Of a stretch of 64,000 nucleotides of DNA, positions 29,258 through 40,300 are shown one piece after another. This DNA comes from Pedobacter roseus (GTDB taxonomy: Bacteria; Bacteroidota; Bacteroidia; Sphingobacteriales; Sphingobacteriaceae), in assembly GCF_014395225.1 (NCBI RefSeq), contig NZ_CP060723.1:2976001-3040000 (forward strand), in the 5' to 3' direction. Under the pieces are notes generated by a model. It was given only the letters and a program-made list of their open reading frames with translations. It was not told where the DNA came from and made no database searches. The position numbers were made by a program, and so were the translations under genes. Within the stretch, counting starts at the first letter, position 1. Each line of letters begins with the position of its first letter.

Positions 29258-29553
29258 CATATTGATTTTTATGAAATAAATTTCCGCCACCGTTTGGTCT
29301 ATTAAATAGCTAAAAATCAATCAATTATATAATTTACATTATTTTTTCATGCAATAATTTAGCTCTAAGATTGGCTTGCCAGGTATATTAGGAGAACAAA
29401 GCTTTCATTATAAACCCGATAGCAGTGAACGCCGATTCTTCATCGGCTGGAACAAATAGCGGGACTGTTGCACGCCATGGAATACTGACATTTATTTCCA
29501 AAACCTAAGGCGCTGCAAACATCATCTATATTGATTTTTTATGATAAATTTCC
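29258..29553. repeat. Gene-free spacer with two 28-bp near-repeats and a hairpin
   Basis: The gap from 29058 to 29592 holds no gene that I can see. Two near-identical 28-bp stretches in the same direction lie at 29258-29285 and 29526-29553 (shared core TATTGATTTTT and TAAATTTCC). Between them at 29431-29447 is a small hairpin GCCGAT-TCTTC-ATCGGC set inside a CCCG/CGGG pair (29415-29463). This looks like a decayed intergenic repeat element and may also end the GH78 transcript. I cannot tell whether it is repeated elsewhere in the genome. Confidence 0.4.
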
Positions 29554-29592
29554 ACTCAGAATGACAAACTTAGGTTACTAATCTCTAACAAT

Positions 29593-32355
29593 TTATTTAC
29601 CTTTCACCGTAAATACATACTCACCAGAACCTACCTCAACCAACACCTTACCTTCTTTTAATTGTTTAGAAGCAATGTTTTTTCCATTTTGAGTAATTCG
29701 CGAGCCCGAAGTTGCAGGCAGATAAACGGTAGCGCTTGTATTGGCCGGTATCACAGTTTTTAACTCAAATGTTCCGTTAACCAATTTCCACTCGCTTTTA
29801 ATGAGTCCATAAGGCGATACATACTCCGCTTTTGCAGCATTCACATCGCCCACCACTTCCGGCCGGATATCGATCTGGCGAAAACCCACTGAATGCGCAG
29901 CAGGCCGGATTCCTGCTAAACCACTGTAAAACCATTCCATTAAATGTCCGAGCATAAAATGATTGTTGGATGCATTTTCTGCTCCCTGCCATGATTCGGT
30001 AAGTGCAGTAGCCCCTTTGGCCAGCTGATAACCATAACCTGGCACATCAGAGCGGTTGTTCATATCATAAATAACATCTGAACGGCCAGCATCATCCAGT
30101 ACGCGGAGCAAATAACGATAACCTATATCCCCGGCAGTTAAGGTATTGTTTCTGCCTTTAAGCTCTTTTACAATATTTTCAATCACCGCAGCTTTATTTT
30201 CAGGTTCTACCAATCCCATGTAAACCGATACTGCATTTGCGGTCTGGCTTCCGCCTGCATATTGTTTAGTTTTATCTTTAAAAAATGTAGTATTGTAGGC
30301 TTTTTTTACTTTAATAGCCAGTTCCTGATAAGCGTCGGCATCAAGGGGTTTGCCTAACAATATGGCTATTTTTGCCATCAGTGTCAGGTCGTAATAGTAA
30401 GTGGCCGTGGCAGTTACTCCATTTGGAGTAAGCTGCGATGGCCCTGGTTCTTTAGGTCCAATGTCGTACCAGTCACCCAATCCGTGAGAAAGGATGTGAT
30501 TCTTTGCTTTGGTCTCCAGATAAGCTAAATACCGTTTCATCATCGGGTAAGCTTCTTCCAGTACATCCTGATCTCCATACCACTCATACATGTACCAGGG
30601 CATAATAATCGAATTACTTCCCCATTCTGGCGAATCGCGGAAAGGGCCGCCGAACCTTGCATATTCAGGTGCGGTACTGGTTACCAGGCCTTCCGGCGTT
30701 TGTGCGTTGATCATATCCTTAACCACTTTTCTGCAAAGACTTGCGATATCATAATTATAACGGATAGACGGACCTACCAGATGTGCTTCTTCTAACCAGC
30801 CCAGCTTTTCTCGGTGAGGGCAATCGGTAAATACACTTGATGTATTGCTCCGGATGGCCCAGTCGATCAGTTTGTAGGTTTTGTTAAAAAGTTCATTTGA
30901 ACACGAAAAAGAACCAATAGTTGCGGCCGAATTTCGGGTATGCAAGCCAAAAACACCGGTTACCACAGGAAGGTGATCGGGGTTTGGTTGTCCTTCGGGT
31001 ACTGCGCCTTCTACCTGGATATACCGGAAACCATAATACATAAACTGCGGTTGCCAGCTTTCTGTTCCAGAACCTTTAAGGGTATATTTAAAGAAAACAG
31101 GGGTTCCAATGGGCTGTGTAGTAATGGTTCCATCATTCGCCAATAGTTCTGCAGGTTTCATAATTACGGTATCTCCAGCTTTCCCTTTTACAATCAGTTT
31201 TGGAATACCCGATGCATTTTGCCCTAAATCGTATACCCAAACGCCCTTTTTAGGCTGACTGATTTTTTTTGGAGTGAAAGTATCAAATATTTTAAGTGCC
31301 GTTGCGGTTTGTGAGGTGAGTTTTTCAGGGCCATCAACCACTAGCGCATTCTTCCAGGCTGAATCATTAAAACCAGACATTTTCCAGCCAGTTTGTTCGA
31401 GCATGGCATTGTAATCTTCCCCACCATAAATACTGGAATAGGTTACCGGGCCCGTTGTAGCTTTCCATGAATCATCGCTGATGATATTCTCTGTTGAGCC
31501 ATCGGTAAACTCGATTGATGTGCGTAAAATCATCTTTGGATAACCATAGGCAACAGTGAGTTTATGGTAACGCTCGTCAGGAACATAATAGAAGCCGTTT
31601 CCAAGCATCATCCCGAATACATTATTGCCTTGTTTTAAGTCTTTAGTAATATCAAAAGTGACGTAAAGTGCCTGTTTTTCGTAATCTACCCAGCCAGCAT
31701 CCATAAAGTGATTTCCAACCTTTTGCCCATTTAAACTCAGCTCAAAATGCCCCAGACCAGCCACATAAACGGTAGCCCTTTTTATTGTTTTTTTAACCGT
31801 AAATTCCTTTCTCAATATCGGAAGTACCTTATTCTTAACGGGATTGTTATCACCCTGAGCGGGAAGAAAACGTTGGTTATCAGCCAGGCGTTCGTAAGCA
31901 ATCCAGCTGGCTCCGTTCCAATTGCCCAACAGGCTCATTTGCCAGTTAGCTGGAACAGACCATGCAGAGACATTTTTGTGGTTATCCCACACCATCACTT
32001 TCCAATAATATACTTTGGTGGGCTGAAGTTTGGCACCATTATATCTGATCTGAATGGAAGCATCTGAAAGCACCTTTTTACTGTCCCATACGTTGCCAAT
32101 ATTTTTTGCAAGCGATGCTGCATTATCTGCAACTAAAATACGGTAGGCAGTTTGCAGTACATTTTGTTGCTGCGATCGTAATTGCCAGCTCAGTCTTGGA
32201 TTTAGCGTTTCAATTCCGAGCGGATTTTCGCGGTACTCGCACTTTAATGCGGTTACCTTTACCTGCGCATAAAGCTGGGTAAGCATACAGGTTAATCCAA
32301 ATGCGATCAGTACTTTTTTAGTGGCAGCAGCAATAAAGGTTTTGGTTTGTCTCAT
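29593..32355 (-). CDS. GH78 alpha-L-rhamnosidase
   Basis: A 920-residue secreted GH78 enzyme. I start it at the ATG at 32355, which opens a signal peptide ending at LTQLYAQ; an ATG at 32382 adds nine residues. Domains: a beta-sandwich (about 25-160, NPRLSWQL), the Bac_rhamnosid N domain (about 170-340), the concanavalin-like domain, the (alpha/alpha)6 catalytic barrel (about 480-820) with FTDCPHREKLGWLEEAH and WLxDIG-type WYDIG, and a C-terminal beta domain. It removes terminal alpha-L-rhamnose. It has its own promoter with operator C and is not in the SusCD2 operon, though that operator links it to PUL2 and to GH106. Confidence 0.92.
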   Translation of the reverse strand: MRQTKTFIAAATKKVLIAFGLTCMLTQLYAQVKVTALKCEYRENPLGIETLNPRLSWQLRSQQQNVLQTAYRILVADNAASLAKNIGNVWDSKKVLSDASIQIRYNGAKLQPTKVYYWKVMVWDNHKNVSAWSVPANWQMSLLGNWNGASWIAYERLADNQRFLPAQGDNNPVKNKVLPILRKEFTVKKTIKRATVYVAGLGHFELSLNGQKVGNHFMDAGWVDYEKQALYVTFDITKDLKQGNNVFGMMLGNGFYYVPDERYHKLTVAYGYPKMILRTSIEFTDGSTENIISDDSWKATTGPVTYSSIYGGEDYNAMLEQTGWKMSGFNDSAWKNALVVDGPEKLTSQTATALKIFDTFTPKKISQPKKGVWVYDLGQNASGIPKLIVKGKAGDTVIMKPAELLANDGTITTQPIGTPVFFKYTLKGSGTESWQPQFMYYGFRYIQVEGAVPEGQPNPDHLPVVTGVFGLHTRNSAATIGSFSCSNELFNKTYKLIDWAIRSNTSSVFTDCPHREKLGWLEEAHLVGPSIRYNYDIASLCRKVVKDMINAQTPEGLVTSTAPEYARFGGPFRDSPEWGSNSIIMPWYMYEWYGDQDVLEEAYPMMKRYLAYLETKAKNHILSHGLGDWYDIGPKEPGPSQLTPNGVTATATYYYDLTLMAKIAILLGKPLDADAYQELAIKVKKAYNTTFFKDKTKQYAGGSQTANAVSVYMGLVEPENKAAVIENIVKELKGRNNTLTAGDIGYRYLLRVLDDAGRSDVIYDMNNRSDVPGYGYQLAKGATALTESWQGAENASNNHFMLGHLMEWFYSGLAGIRPAAHSVGFRQIDIRPEVVGDVNAAKAEYVSPYGLIKSEWKLVNGTFELKTVIPANTSATVYLPATSGSRITQNGKNIASKQLKEGKVLVEVGSGEYVFTVKGK

Positions 32356-32471
32356 AGTACAAAATGCGGATAATGATTTCAAACACCTCTAAGTGAGAAG
32401 GGTTAAAGTAATTTCCATCCGGCTAAGTTTCAGTTTGGTTAGCAAACGACCATTTGGCTGATCGCTGGCGC

Positions 32472-32542
32472 TAAAATTAACCATTAAAAACCATCAGAAA
32501 ATATATGATCTGATAATTCGAATACACAATTTGATTTTTGGT
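32472..32542 (-). promoter_or_regulatory. Operator C (tandem 21-bp repeat) and -7 box of GH78
   Basis: Half-sites ATATATGATCTGAT (32501) and ATACACAATTTGAT (32522) are 21 bp apart on the plus strand and share 10 of 14 bases. Toward GH78 a TAATTTTA box (32472-32479) follows after 21 bp, about 117 bp before the start codon. The layout equals operators A and B. The remainder of the gap to 32634 shows no gene. Confidence 0.6.
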
Positions 32543-32634
32543 CATTCATCAAGAATGTACTCCGCGCACCACGGCAATCTTCTGCTTTCTCATCTCAACA
32601 TTTAAGGGTATCTGAAAATGCTACCATAATTAAA

Positions 32635-33078
32635 TTAAACCCCTTGAAATGCGGACAATAGAATATTCAGTTTTTGAGCCTCCTCTTCCCTAACCGGATT
32701 AGTTTCAGGCTTATTTAAATAATTATGTACCAGCCAATATTCTTCTCCGTTAGCAATTTCTTCCGCCAGAAGGATTTTTTTAATGGTTTCTGTCTGTAAT
32801 ATTTCAATCGCATGGAAATCTGCACCGGGCTCATCCTTTAGGAATTGTCTCATTTTCAAAGCCATAGAAAAAGGCATGTGATTGATGATCTGATAATCAA
32901 TATCGCTGCTAATTGCCCTCAGCAGTTTTATGTTACACATGGCATAGGCTTCATCTATACGCTTGCTCGATTGGGCAAAAAAAGGCCGCATGGCGGGGGA
33001 AAATCCGCCATGTTCGGCCATAAATTCATTGACCAAAATACATTTACACTTTAAAGTTTCTAATTCAGAGAAGATCAT
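32635..33078 (-). CDS. Unknown 147-residue cytoplasmic protein in PUL2
   Basis: I do not recognise this protein. The ATG at 33078 is preferred to a TTG two codons upstream. There is no signal peptide or membrane segment; the sequence looks mostly helical, with two cysteines near the start (KCKCILVNEF) and one at residue 47 or so (YAMCNIK), plus a C-terminal segment rich in Glu and Asn. It starts 37 bp after the DUF4998 lipoprotein gene and ends before the GH78 promoter, so it is the last gene of the SusCD2 operon. A non-secreted protein at the end of a PUL operon is unusual and could have an intracellular role. Coding potential is supported by operon position, not by homology. Confidence 0.6.
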   Translation of the reverse strand: MIFSELETLKCKCILVNEFMAEHGGFSPAMRPFFAQSSKRIDEAYAMCNIKLLRAISSDIDYQIINHMPFSMALKMRQFLKDEPGADFHAIEILQTETIKKILLAEEIANGEEYWLVHNYLNKPETNPVREEEAQKLNILLSAFQGV

Positions 33079-33114
33079 CTGCAAGCTGAAAAATCAAACA
33101 ACAGCATGGCCCCG

Positions 33115-34227
33115 CTATTTAAGGCCAAAAACATCTATTTCACCCATCACCATATATTTTTCTGCTCCTGTAAGGCCTGTAAACCTGAAATAACTGGCTT
33201 TAGGTAATCCGGTTATTCCATAAAACTGACCATTATTGGTCAACGGATCAAAGGTGTAAGGACCATAATCAACCCAGTTGACATTATCTTTACTTAAAGA
33301 AAGCTTAAATGTATTTACGCCCCTAACATCATCTTTGGCCCTGTATATGGTAAAACTGGTAATCGATTTTTCGCCTTTCATATCAATGGTTACAAAATGT
33401 GGGTAGGCTGAGGCAGCATTAACCAACGTGTGCCAACGTGTGGCCGGGTCGCCATCTATGATATTAGATACCCGATTGGCCGTACTGGCATCGTGCTGGC
33501 TGGAAAATGCCTGGATACTCCAGGTATCTTTACTAAAAAGAAACTGTTTAATTTCAGTTGAACCGGTATAAAAAGTATCAATGCTTCTTAACGTATCCGG
33601 AAGATATACGGTACTGTAACTAAAAGTTGTTCCTGGTTTAATATCCAGAATTTTTGAAGAAGCCTGAGCAGTAGAGTAGCGTTTTTTTTGCACCTGCCCT
33701 GAAACATCTGTATAGCTTACTTCGGTTGCAATTGCCCCTCCTGCCCGGTTGGCGGCGCCCCATTCGATAATAATGGCACCATTTGCATCAATTAACGACT
33801 TTGTTACCGGCCTGGTAAGGATTTGCGCCTGATACCTGCTGCCATAACTTTTTCCCAACAGTTCTAACGGAATCGAGGAATTTCCTTTATCATCATAAGT
33901 TTTAATGATAAAGGAATAAGATTTTTCCATCAGATTTTCAATAATTGTACTAATGGTATCGCCAGTTGCCGGGATAGCAACGTTTACCGAATCGGCATAA
34001 TTGTTCCAAAAAACCTTTGCTTTGGTTACACTGGGGTCTGCCCCCCTAAGCCAGGCAATCTTAACCCTGTTGCGCCCGGCAAAAACCACAGGCGAGGTTG
34101 CTTTTCCGGTATAGGTAAGTCCACCGGGAACAATAAACGGTTTAAAAGTACTATCCATTTTCTTACATGCGGCCAAAGCAACAAGCAAGAAAAAAAGCAC
34201 CAATCTATTATTAAATTTCTTTTTCAT
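33115..34227 (-). CDS. DUF4998 / discoidin-like carbohydrate-binding lipoprotein
   Basis: A 370-residue lipoprotein (lipobox LLVALAAC). An N-terminal DUF4998-like region (about 30-215, NRVKIAWLRGADPSVTKAKV) is followed by an F5/8 type C (discoidin-like) domain (about 225-370, with DGDPATRWHT and HFVTIDMKGEKSITSFTIYR). Such proteins sit at the outer surface and bind polysaccharide for the SusCD system. It follows the DUF4959 gene by 42 bp in the same operon. Binding specificity is not visible. Confidence 0.83.
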   Translation of the reverse strand: MKKKFNNRLVLFFLLVALAACKKMDSTFKPFIVPGGLTYTGKATSPVVFAGRNRVKIAWLRGADPSVTKAKVFWNNYADSVNVAIPATGDTISTIIENLMEKSYSFIIKTYDDKGNSSIPLELLGKSYGSRYQAQILTRPVTKSLIDANGAIIIEWGAANRAGGAIATEVSYTDVSGQVQKKRYSTAQASSKILDIKPGTTFSYSTVYLPDTLRSIDTFYTGSTEIKQFLFSKDTWSIQAFSSQHDASTANRVSNIIDGDPATRWHTLVNAASAYPHFVTIDMKGEKSITSFTIYRAKDDVRGVNTFKLSLSKDNVNWVDYGPYTFDPLTNNGQFYGITGLPKASYFRFTGLTGAEKYMVMGEIDVFGLK

Positions 34228-34269
34228 AATGTATTATTATTATTAATGGTTCCCAATATTGAGCAGCTA

Positions 34270-35463
34270 TTATGGCACAATTTGTCCGAACAACCTTAAT
34301 TCTGCAATAACTACCTGGCCTGTACTGCTATATGTTTCTGTGGTTTTCCAGCGGATATAACGCACGGCTGGTGGTGGTGTATCAAAGTCGAAATCCTCTC
34401 CCAAAAAGTTGGCATAATTCCTATCCTGATCGCTCATTTGCCCCAAAGGCAAGCCTGATGGTTTAAATGATCTGAAAGTTCCTAATTTTTGCCAGCTGTC
34501 CCAGCTGCCATCCGGATTTGGCGCATTAGATCCCCAGAGTTCAAAAGTTTTGAAGGCCGAACCCACGTAAATATGGGTATTAGGTGCCTGATGTGCCTTA
34601 ATTCTGCTCATCAGCACTTTTTGTTTTAAATCTATCGTAAGCGACTGTGGCAGAACCGATGCATTTGGCGATGCATAACATTGATTTCCCAATGATGCCC
34701 ATTTCCCATCCCAGATATATTCGACCTTAAAAGCCGGATCGGCAACACCTTTCTGATCGTTAGGCAGATCTAAATTCGTCCACAGGTTTTTAGGTATCTC
34801 GATTTCAAATTTCGGGGTGAGTTTTTTAATCAAGGTATCTGATTTGTTGTTCCAGCGGTCGCGGACAAATACACCAAACTTCCGCTCTTCGGACTTGAAC
34901 CCACGTACTGAAAAATTTCCCTCAACTGCATTGGTGTATTGGGTATTAATGGTCGACCACGTATTTTTACCGGTACTATCAACCATCACCACAATTGCAA
35001 GATTAGCCTTATCGGGATTTTGAAAAACCACATTTACCCCGCTAAAGGTTTCGGTTAATTTTATGTTGGAAAAAACCGACCTTACTGGTGGTGTTTTTGG
35101 CTGTACAAATATGGAAACTGGGGCCGATTCTTTTTCATTTTTTCCGATACTGTACAATTTAACCTCGTGGCTGAGCTCATCACCAAAACCAACCAGTTCT
35201 AAGCTATTGGCATAGATAGAAGATTTTGCTTCGCGTGAAACCCCAGGCTGAATTTCATAAACAGCCTTTACATAAGATAGATTCGGATCTGAAGGAAGTG
35301 TATAAGTAACGGTTGCCCCACCGGCAGTTGGCGTTGCCTTTACTGCCGAAACCTGGGCTGGTGCTGGCGCATTAGGGTCGGTATAATCTAACCGTTCATC
35401 TTTTCCGCAGCCATAAAGACCGATGACAAAGGCCCAGATAAGTATATAATATGCTTTTTTCAT
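34270..35463 (-). CDS. DUF4959/DUF5126/DUF5000 carbohydrate-binding lipoprotein
   Basis: A 397-residue lipoprotein (lipobox VIGLYGC). It shows the common three-part order DUF4959 (about 22-125, fibronectin-like), DUF5126 (about 125-220, RSVFSNIKLTETFSGVNVVF) and DUF5000 (about 235-397, a discoidin-like fold with AHQAPNTHIYVGSAFKTFELWG). Proteins of this build accompany SusD in many pectin-type PULs and probably act as surface glycan-binding proteins. It starts 24 bp after susD2. Confidence 0.87.
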   Translation of the reverse strand: MKKAYYILIWAFVIGLYGCGKDERLDYTDPNAPAPAQVSAVKATPTAGGATVTYTLPSDPNLSYVKAVYEIQPGVSREAKSSIYANSLELVGFGDELSHEVKLYSIGKNEKESAPVSIFVQPKTPPVRSVFSNIKLTETFSGVNVVFQNPDKANLAIVVMVDSTGKNTWSTINTQYTNAVEGNFSVRGFKSEERKFGVFVRDRWNNKSDTLIKKLTPKFEIEIPKNLWTNLDLPNDQKGVADPAFKVEYIWDGKWASLGNQCYASPNASVLPQSLTIDLKQKVLMSRIKAHQAPNTHIYVGSAFKTFELWGSNAPNPDGSWDSWQKLGTFRSFKPSGLPLGQMSDQDRNYANFLGEDFDFDTPPPAVRYIRWKTTETYSSTGQVVIAELRLFGQIVP

Positions 35464-35487
35464 ATTCGTTTTTTTAGCTTTAAAAAG

Positions 35488-37374
35488 TTACCATCCAAGA
35501 TTTTGGACAAGGTTTCTGTTGGTTACAATATAACTTTCATTAATAGGCCAGAAATAATCCTTAATGCCAAAGGTTTGATTGAAAATAACCGTAGGACGAT
35601 AATATGCAGCAGATTGCTGCTGCCCTAAATCCCAACCCCTTATCGGGATATTCAACTCGTCTTCAGCAGTTTTCCACCGGCGAAGGTCCCAGAAACGCTT
35701 TGATTCAAAAGCGAGCTCAATCAGCCGTTCCTGGTGAATAATTGTCCGCAGTCCATCCTTAGACCTGAATTTATCGGGATTGGTAGAAAAATTGGTCCAT
35801 GATGACTGCACGGAGTTAAGCCCTGCACGCTCCCTGACCAAATCGAGGTAAGTGTAAACATCCGCTACAGGTCCTTCTGATTCATTCAACGCCTCTGCAT
35901 ACATCAGGTAAAGATCTGCCAAGCGGATCATCGGCCACGGATAGGCATTAACGGTATAACTGTTTCCCGAACCAATTACGTTCTGGTAGTGGACAAGTTT
36001 TTTAATGTAATAACCTGTAACTGTCGAAAAATCGGGTTTTCCGAAACCATTCCGCTGCTTAAACTTCGCTTCCAGGTAAAACAGGTTTGAAGGGTTTGCA
36101 TCATCATATCTTCCCTGTCCGTAAAAAATGCCACCATCAAAACCCAGATCGGCATAAAACCTTGGTTCACGGTTAAAATGAAGGTTGGCCGTGGTGTAAT
36201 CTGCCCTTAGATAATATTTATCTTCGGGCCTTGACGTTTTAATGCCATAACGCTCTTCGTAATTCCAGCTTTTATCCTCGTTTATCGGTACACCGTTCTG
36301 GGTATAAAACATTTCGGCTATCTTTAATGGTGGAGAAAGTTCTCCATGAGCCGTAGTTCCATCAAGTAAAGCAGGGTCCCACCAGGTAGATATCAGGCTT
36401 TGTAAGCCAGAAGCATTACTTTGTGTATTGGCCCAGATAATTTCGCTGTTCCATTTCTGTGCAACACTGTTTCTGATACTCATTTGCGTTCTTAAGGCCT
36501 GCGATAAATTTGGTGTTGCTGCGTCGGGAACGAACTTAAATAGTTTTATTCCCACGCTATGGCAAATGCTTATTGCCTTTTTACAAGCCACAGCGGCCGA
36601 ATCCCACTTCGTTTTCGAATAAACGGTATTGAACAGGGCTGTACCGTCGGGGTTTTTAATCCCCATCTGATCAGTATTGCCATTAAACAAAGGGCTTGCA
36701 GCTGTGATGAGCACCTGCGCTTTAAGTGAAAGAGCAATAGGTTGTGTAATCCTTCCCATATCACGGCCGGGATCGGCAATAGTGAGGGGTAATCCAGGTG
36801 TTGCCTCATTAATCAACTGTACAACATAGGCAAAACATTCATCAGCAGGGTTTCGGAGTACTTTCACCTGGTTGATGTCGGCATCGATAGGTAAATTTTC
36901 GCGTACTAATGGAATTGGTCCGTACATCCTCAAGAGGTAGAAATGATAATAGGCTTTTAAAAATTTCACCTCCGAAATCCATCGCAACTTTTCTGTCTCA
37001 CTGAGATCGGGTACTTTACCAATGTTTTCGAGAAAGATATTGCAGTCCCTGATTCCACGGTACAATACCGGCCAGCGGTCTCCCAGGGGCGATACTTTGT
37101 TCTGAAGACCTTTAGCCATATCAAAATAAGCTTTTCGTCCTTCTATCTGCCACATCTCGTCTCCACCGGAAAAAGCAGGATCATCATTTAAACTACCATC
37201 GCGTGGCAGATAAGAAAAACAGGTGAACAGGTATTTTTCTGCCTGGGTTCGCATGGTAAATGCATTATCAATGGTGGCCACATTATCCGGAACCACATCT
37301 AAATACTTTTTACAGGATGCCAATATTATTATTGCAACCAGTGCTAAAGTAAGGCTGGTGATATATTTTTTCAT
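35488..37374 (-). CDS. SusD/RagB outer-membrane lipoprotein (PUL2)
   Basis: A 628-residue SusD-family protein, longer than the PUL1 SusD by 100 residues. Lipobox IILASC with Cys21, then the SusD N-domain (EVKFLKAYYHFYLLRMYGPIP) and a full C-terminal domain (MIRLADLYLMYAEALNES, ELAFESKRFWDLRRW). The size and the RERAGLNSVQ segment fit the SusD group often found in pectin or rhamnogalacturonan loci. It starts 20 bp after susC2. Confidence 0.95.
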   Translation of the reverse strand: MKKYITSLTLALVAIIILASCKKYLDVVPDNVATIDNAFTMRTQAEKYLFTCFSYLPRDGSLNDDPAFSGGDEMWQIEGRKAYFDMAKGLQNKVSPLGDRWPVLYRGIRDCNIFLENIGKVPDLSETEKLRWISEVKFLKAYYHFYLLRMYGPIPLVRENLPIDADINQVKVLRNPADECFAYVVQLINEATPGLPLTIADPGRDMGRITQPIALSLKAQVLITAASPLFNGNTDQMGIKNPDGTALFNTVYSKTKWDSAAVACKKAISICHSVGIKLFKFVPDAATPNLSQALRTQMSIRNSVAQKWNSEIIWANTQSNASGLQSLISTWWDPALLDGTTAHGELSPPLKIAEMFYTQNGVPINEDKSWNYEERYGIKTSRPEDKYYLRADYTTANLHFNREPRFYADLGFDGGIFYGQGRYDDANPSNLFYLEAKFKQRNGFGKPDFSTVTGYYIKKLVHYQNVIGSGNSYTVNAYPWPMIRLADLYLMYAEALNESEGPVADVYTYLDLVRERAGLNSVQSSWTNFSTNPDKFRSKDGLRTIIHQERLIELAFESKRFWDLRRWKTAEDELNIPIRGWDLGQQQSAAYYRPTVIFNQTFGIKDYFWPINESYIVTNRNLVQNLGW

Positions 37375-37394
37375 ATAGTTATAGTTAGGCCAGG

Positions 37395-40300
37395 TTAATT
37401 GAATGATAAGTTGAGGCCCAGGTTAAAAACCCGCTGTACAGGATAGCCGAGGCCATTACCTCCCATCTCTACGTCCCACAGTTTGAACTTGCTAAAGTTT
37501 AAAAGATTAGTTGCATTGGCATAAACCCTGAAATTAGAAGCCCTTATCCTGTTTTGTAGTTTTTTCGGAAGGGTATAGCCAAATTCGATCTGTTTTAGCC
37601 TTAAAAAGGAACCATCGCGCATAAACCAGGTACTGGTTTGTGTATTGTTTGCATTCACTGTTGAACTAAGCCTTGGCCAAAGCGCATGTACATCCCGTTT
37701 ATCCTCAGACCAATAACTTTCTGAATATGCTTTTAACAATTGATTACTATACTGAATTCCTGATCCTCTCTCTGCATCATTGTAGTAAAATGGAGCAAAA
37801 GGAGATGTTGCTGCCGGGTCAACCCAAAATGATTCATTGGCAAGCCCTTGAAAAAAGGCGGAGAAATCAAAACTCTTGATGCCGAGTGAAAACCCAAATC
37901 CATAGGTTATTTCCGGCACTGAGGGGTTTCCTATGGCCACTTGATCGGCCTCGGTAATCTGTCCGTCGCGGTTTACATCTAGGTATTTGATATCACCTCC
38001 TCCATAAGGCCCAAAATTCTGTTTAGGCGAATTGGCAGCTTCCTGATCATCGATAAACAAGCGCTCGGCAATGTATCCAAATGTTTGATTAAGCGAGTAA
38101 CCAATCCGGCTGCGATAGGTTTCTTTATACTGGGGTTCTTCAAAAACCTTAAATTTACTGCTTGCATAAGTAAAGTTACCCCTGGCCGAAAACCAGATCT
38201 TATTGCTGAGCGATTGTTGGTAATCCATCGAAATATCCGTTCCCCTGCCGGTGGCCTCCCCTACATTTGCCTTTACAGGTGCAGATACGCCCATGGTAAC
38301 CGGTATCGCAGAACGGGTCATCAGAATATTCCTACGTACCTCATCGTAATACTCGGCCTGTACGGTTAACCGGTTAAAGAGACCGATTTCTAATGCCAGG
38401 TTTCGCTTGGTTGCCCTTTCCCAGGTAATATCCGGATTGGAGTATCGCGAAACAGTTACTCCATTTACGGTATATGGCGCAGTACCAATGCCATTGCCAA
38501 AAGAAGCAGCTTTTGAGCCATCGTTCATATTTACGTTCGAAAGGTAAAAAAAGCGGTCAGTAGGCGATCCAATAGCATCATTACCAATCAGACCATAAGT
38601 GGCCCTTAAACGCAGATTGGATACAATGGGCTTAAGATCCTTAAAAAATGCCTCGTTGGAAATCGTCCAGGCCACGCCTCCCGATGGAAAGAAACCAAAA
38701 CGCTGTGATTCGGCAAATCTTTCGGATCCGTTGTACCCAAAAGTGAATTCGGCAAAATAGCGGTTATCATAAGAATAGGTTGCCCTGCCCGATACCCCAA
38801 GGTTCCTGAAAGGCAAAGACAGTTGAAGATCACCTGCATTCGCAACCAGGTTTTGTCTCATCATATACACAAAAAGCCCACTTAAACCATGTTTTTTGAA
38901 CTGACGGTTATAATTCAGCATAGATTCCAGGTAAAAAGTAGATTCTACCGTTTTTGGACCTTCCTGATAACCTAAATATTCGGTAGCCGAGGTTTCGTTG
39001 ATGTTATTCACCTTATAAGTATTGCTCAACTGATCATAACCACTTAAGGTATAGAGATATGGATTATAGAACCTGCTCACATCAAAAAAGGAGCTGCGGT
39101 TGGTGTTCATCATTGTTCTGAATGAAAGACCTTTTACCAGTCCCGAAAGGTCCTGTTTAAGCTCCAGCTGTGCCAGCATCAGTGATCTGGAGTAATCTTT
39201 ATAACCCTTGGTCATATCGGCATAAGGATTAATGTAATTGCCAGCACCGTAGTTACCATACATAATATGCCTTACAAACTGATGCTGATCATCTTTAGGA
39301 TAAAAAGCAGGAAACAGCACCGGGTTAGACCGCATTACCTTCCGGTACATTTCGGCACCACCATCTATAGGGCCGGTATAATCATCAAAATTGCCGTTTA
39401 ACCTCACAATCATCTGGGTCGATTTGGTCACATCAATGGTAACATTAGAGCGGAGTGTATAACTCTTCAAATCGATATTGTTGTTAAAATTATTCCTTTG
39501 ATCTACCTTAAGTATGCCATTGTCTTTATTGTAAGATCCTGAAACATAATATTGCGCTACACCACCCCCGCCACTCACGCTGAGGTTTGCCCTCTGGTTC
39601 ATTGTGTAATCTTTGAAAAGCATTTCTTTCCAGTTATTGGAAGGATATACAATCGGATTTTTACCCAATATGGTATTTTCGATCTTTTCTTCAGGATAAA
39701 GAACTGTACCCAGCGGGTTTCTGGTCAGAATGGATTCGTTGGAAAGTTTCATATAGGTAATGGCATCAGCAAGTTCAACATCTGTAGTGGGTGCAGAAGC
39801 CGAATTTTCTAATCGGAAAGACAGTTTTGATTTCCCAACCACTCCTTGTTTTGTGGTGACCAGTATGACTCCGTTAGCCCCCCTGGCGCCATAAACAGCT
39901 GTTGAAGTAGCATCCTTCATAATACTAAAACTAGAAATATCATCGGGCTGGAGCCTGGCCAGATCAGTAGTGGTGAGCTCCATTCCGTCAATGAGGATGA
40001 GCGGAGAAGTTTTATAGCCGAAAGTGGTTACTCCGCGAACAAAAAAGTCGGCATTGTCCTGCCCGGGTTCGCCACTGCGCTGATACGCAATAATACCAGC
40101 CGCGCGGCCTGCCAAAGCTGTGGTAAGGTTACTCGATGGTACTTTGAGGTCTTTAGTAGAAATGGTGGTTACAGATCCCACAAGATCTGTCCGTTTTTGC
40201 GTACCGAAGCCTACAATCACCACATCATCCATCGTATTATTCGATTCTACCAGTGTTACATTGATAACGTCTTTGCCCTTAACGGCGATCTCCTGGCTTT

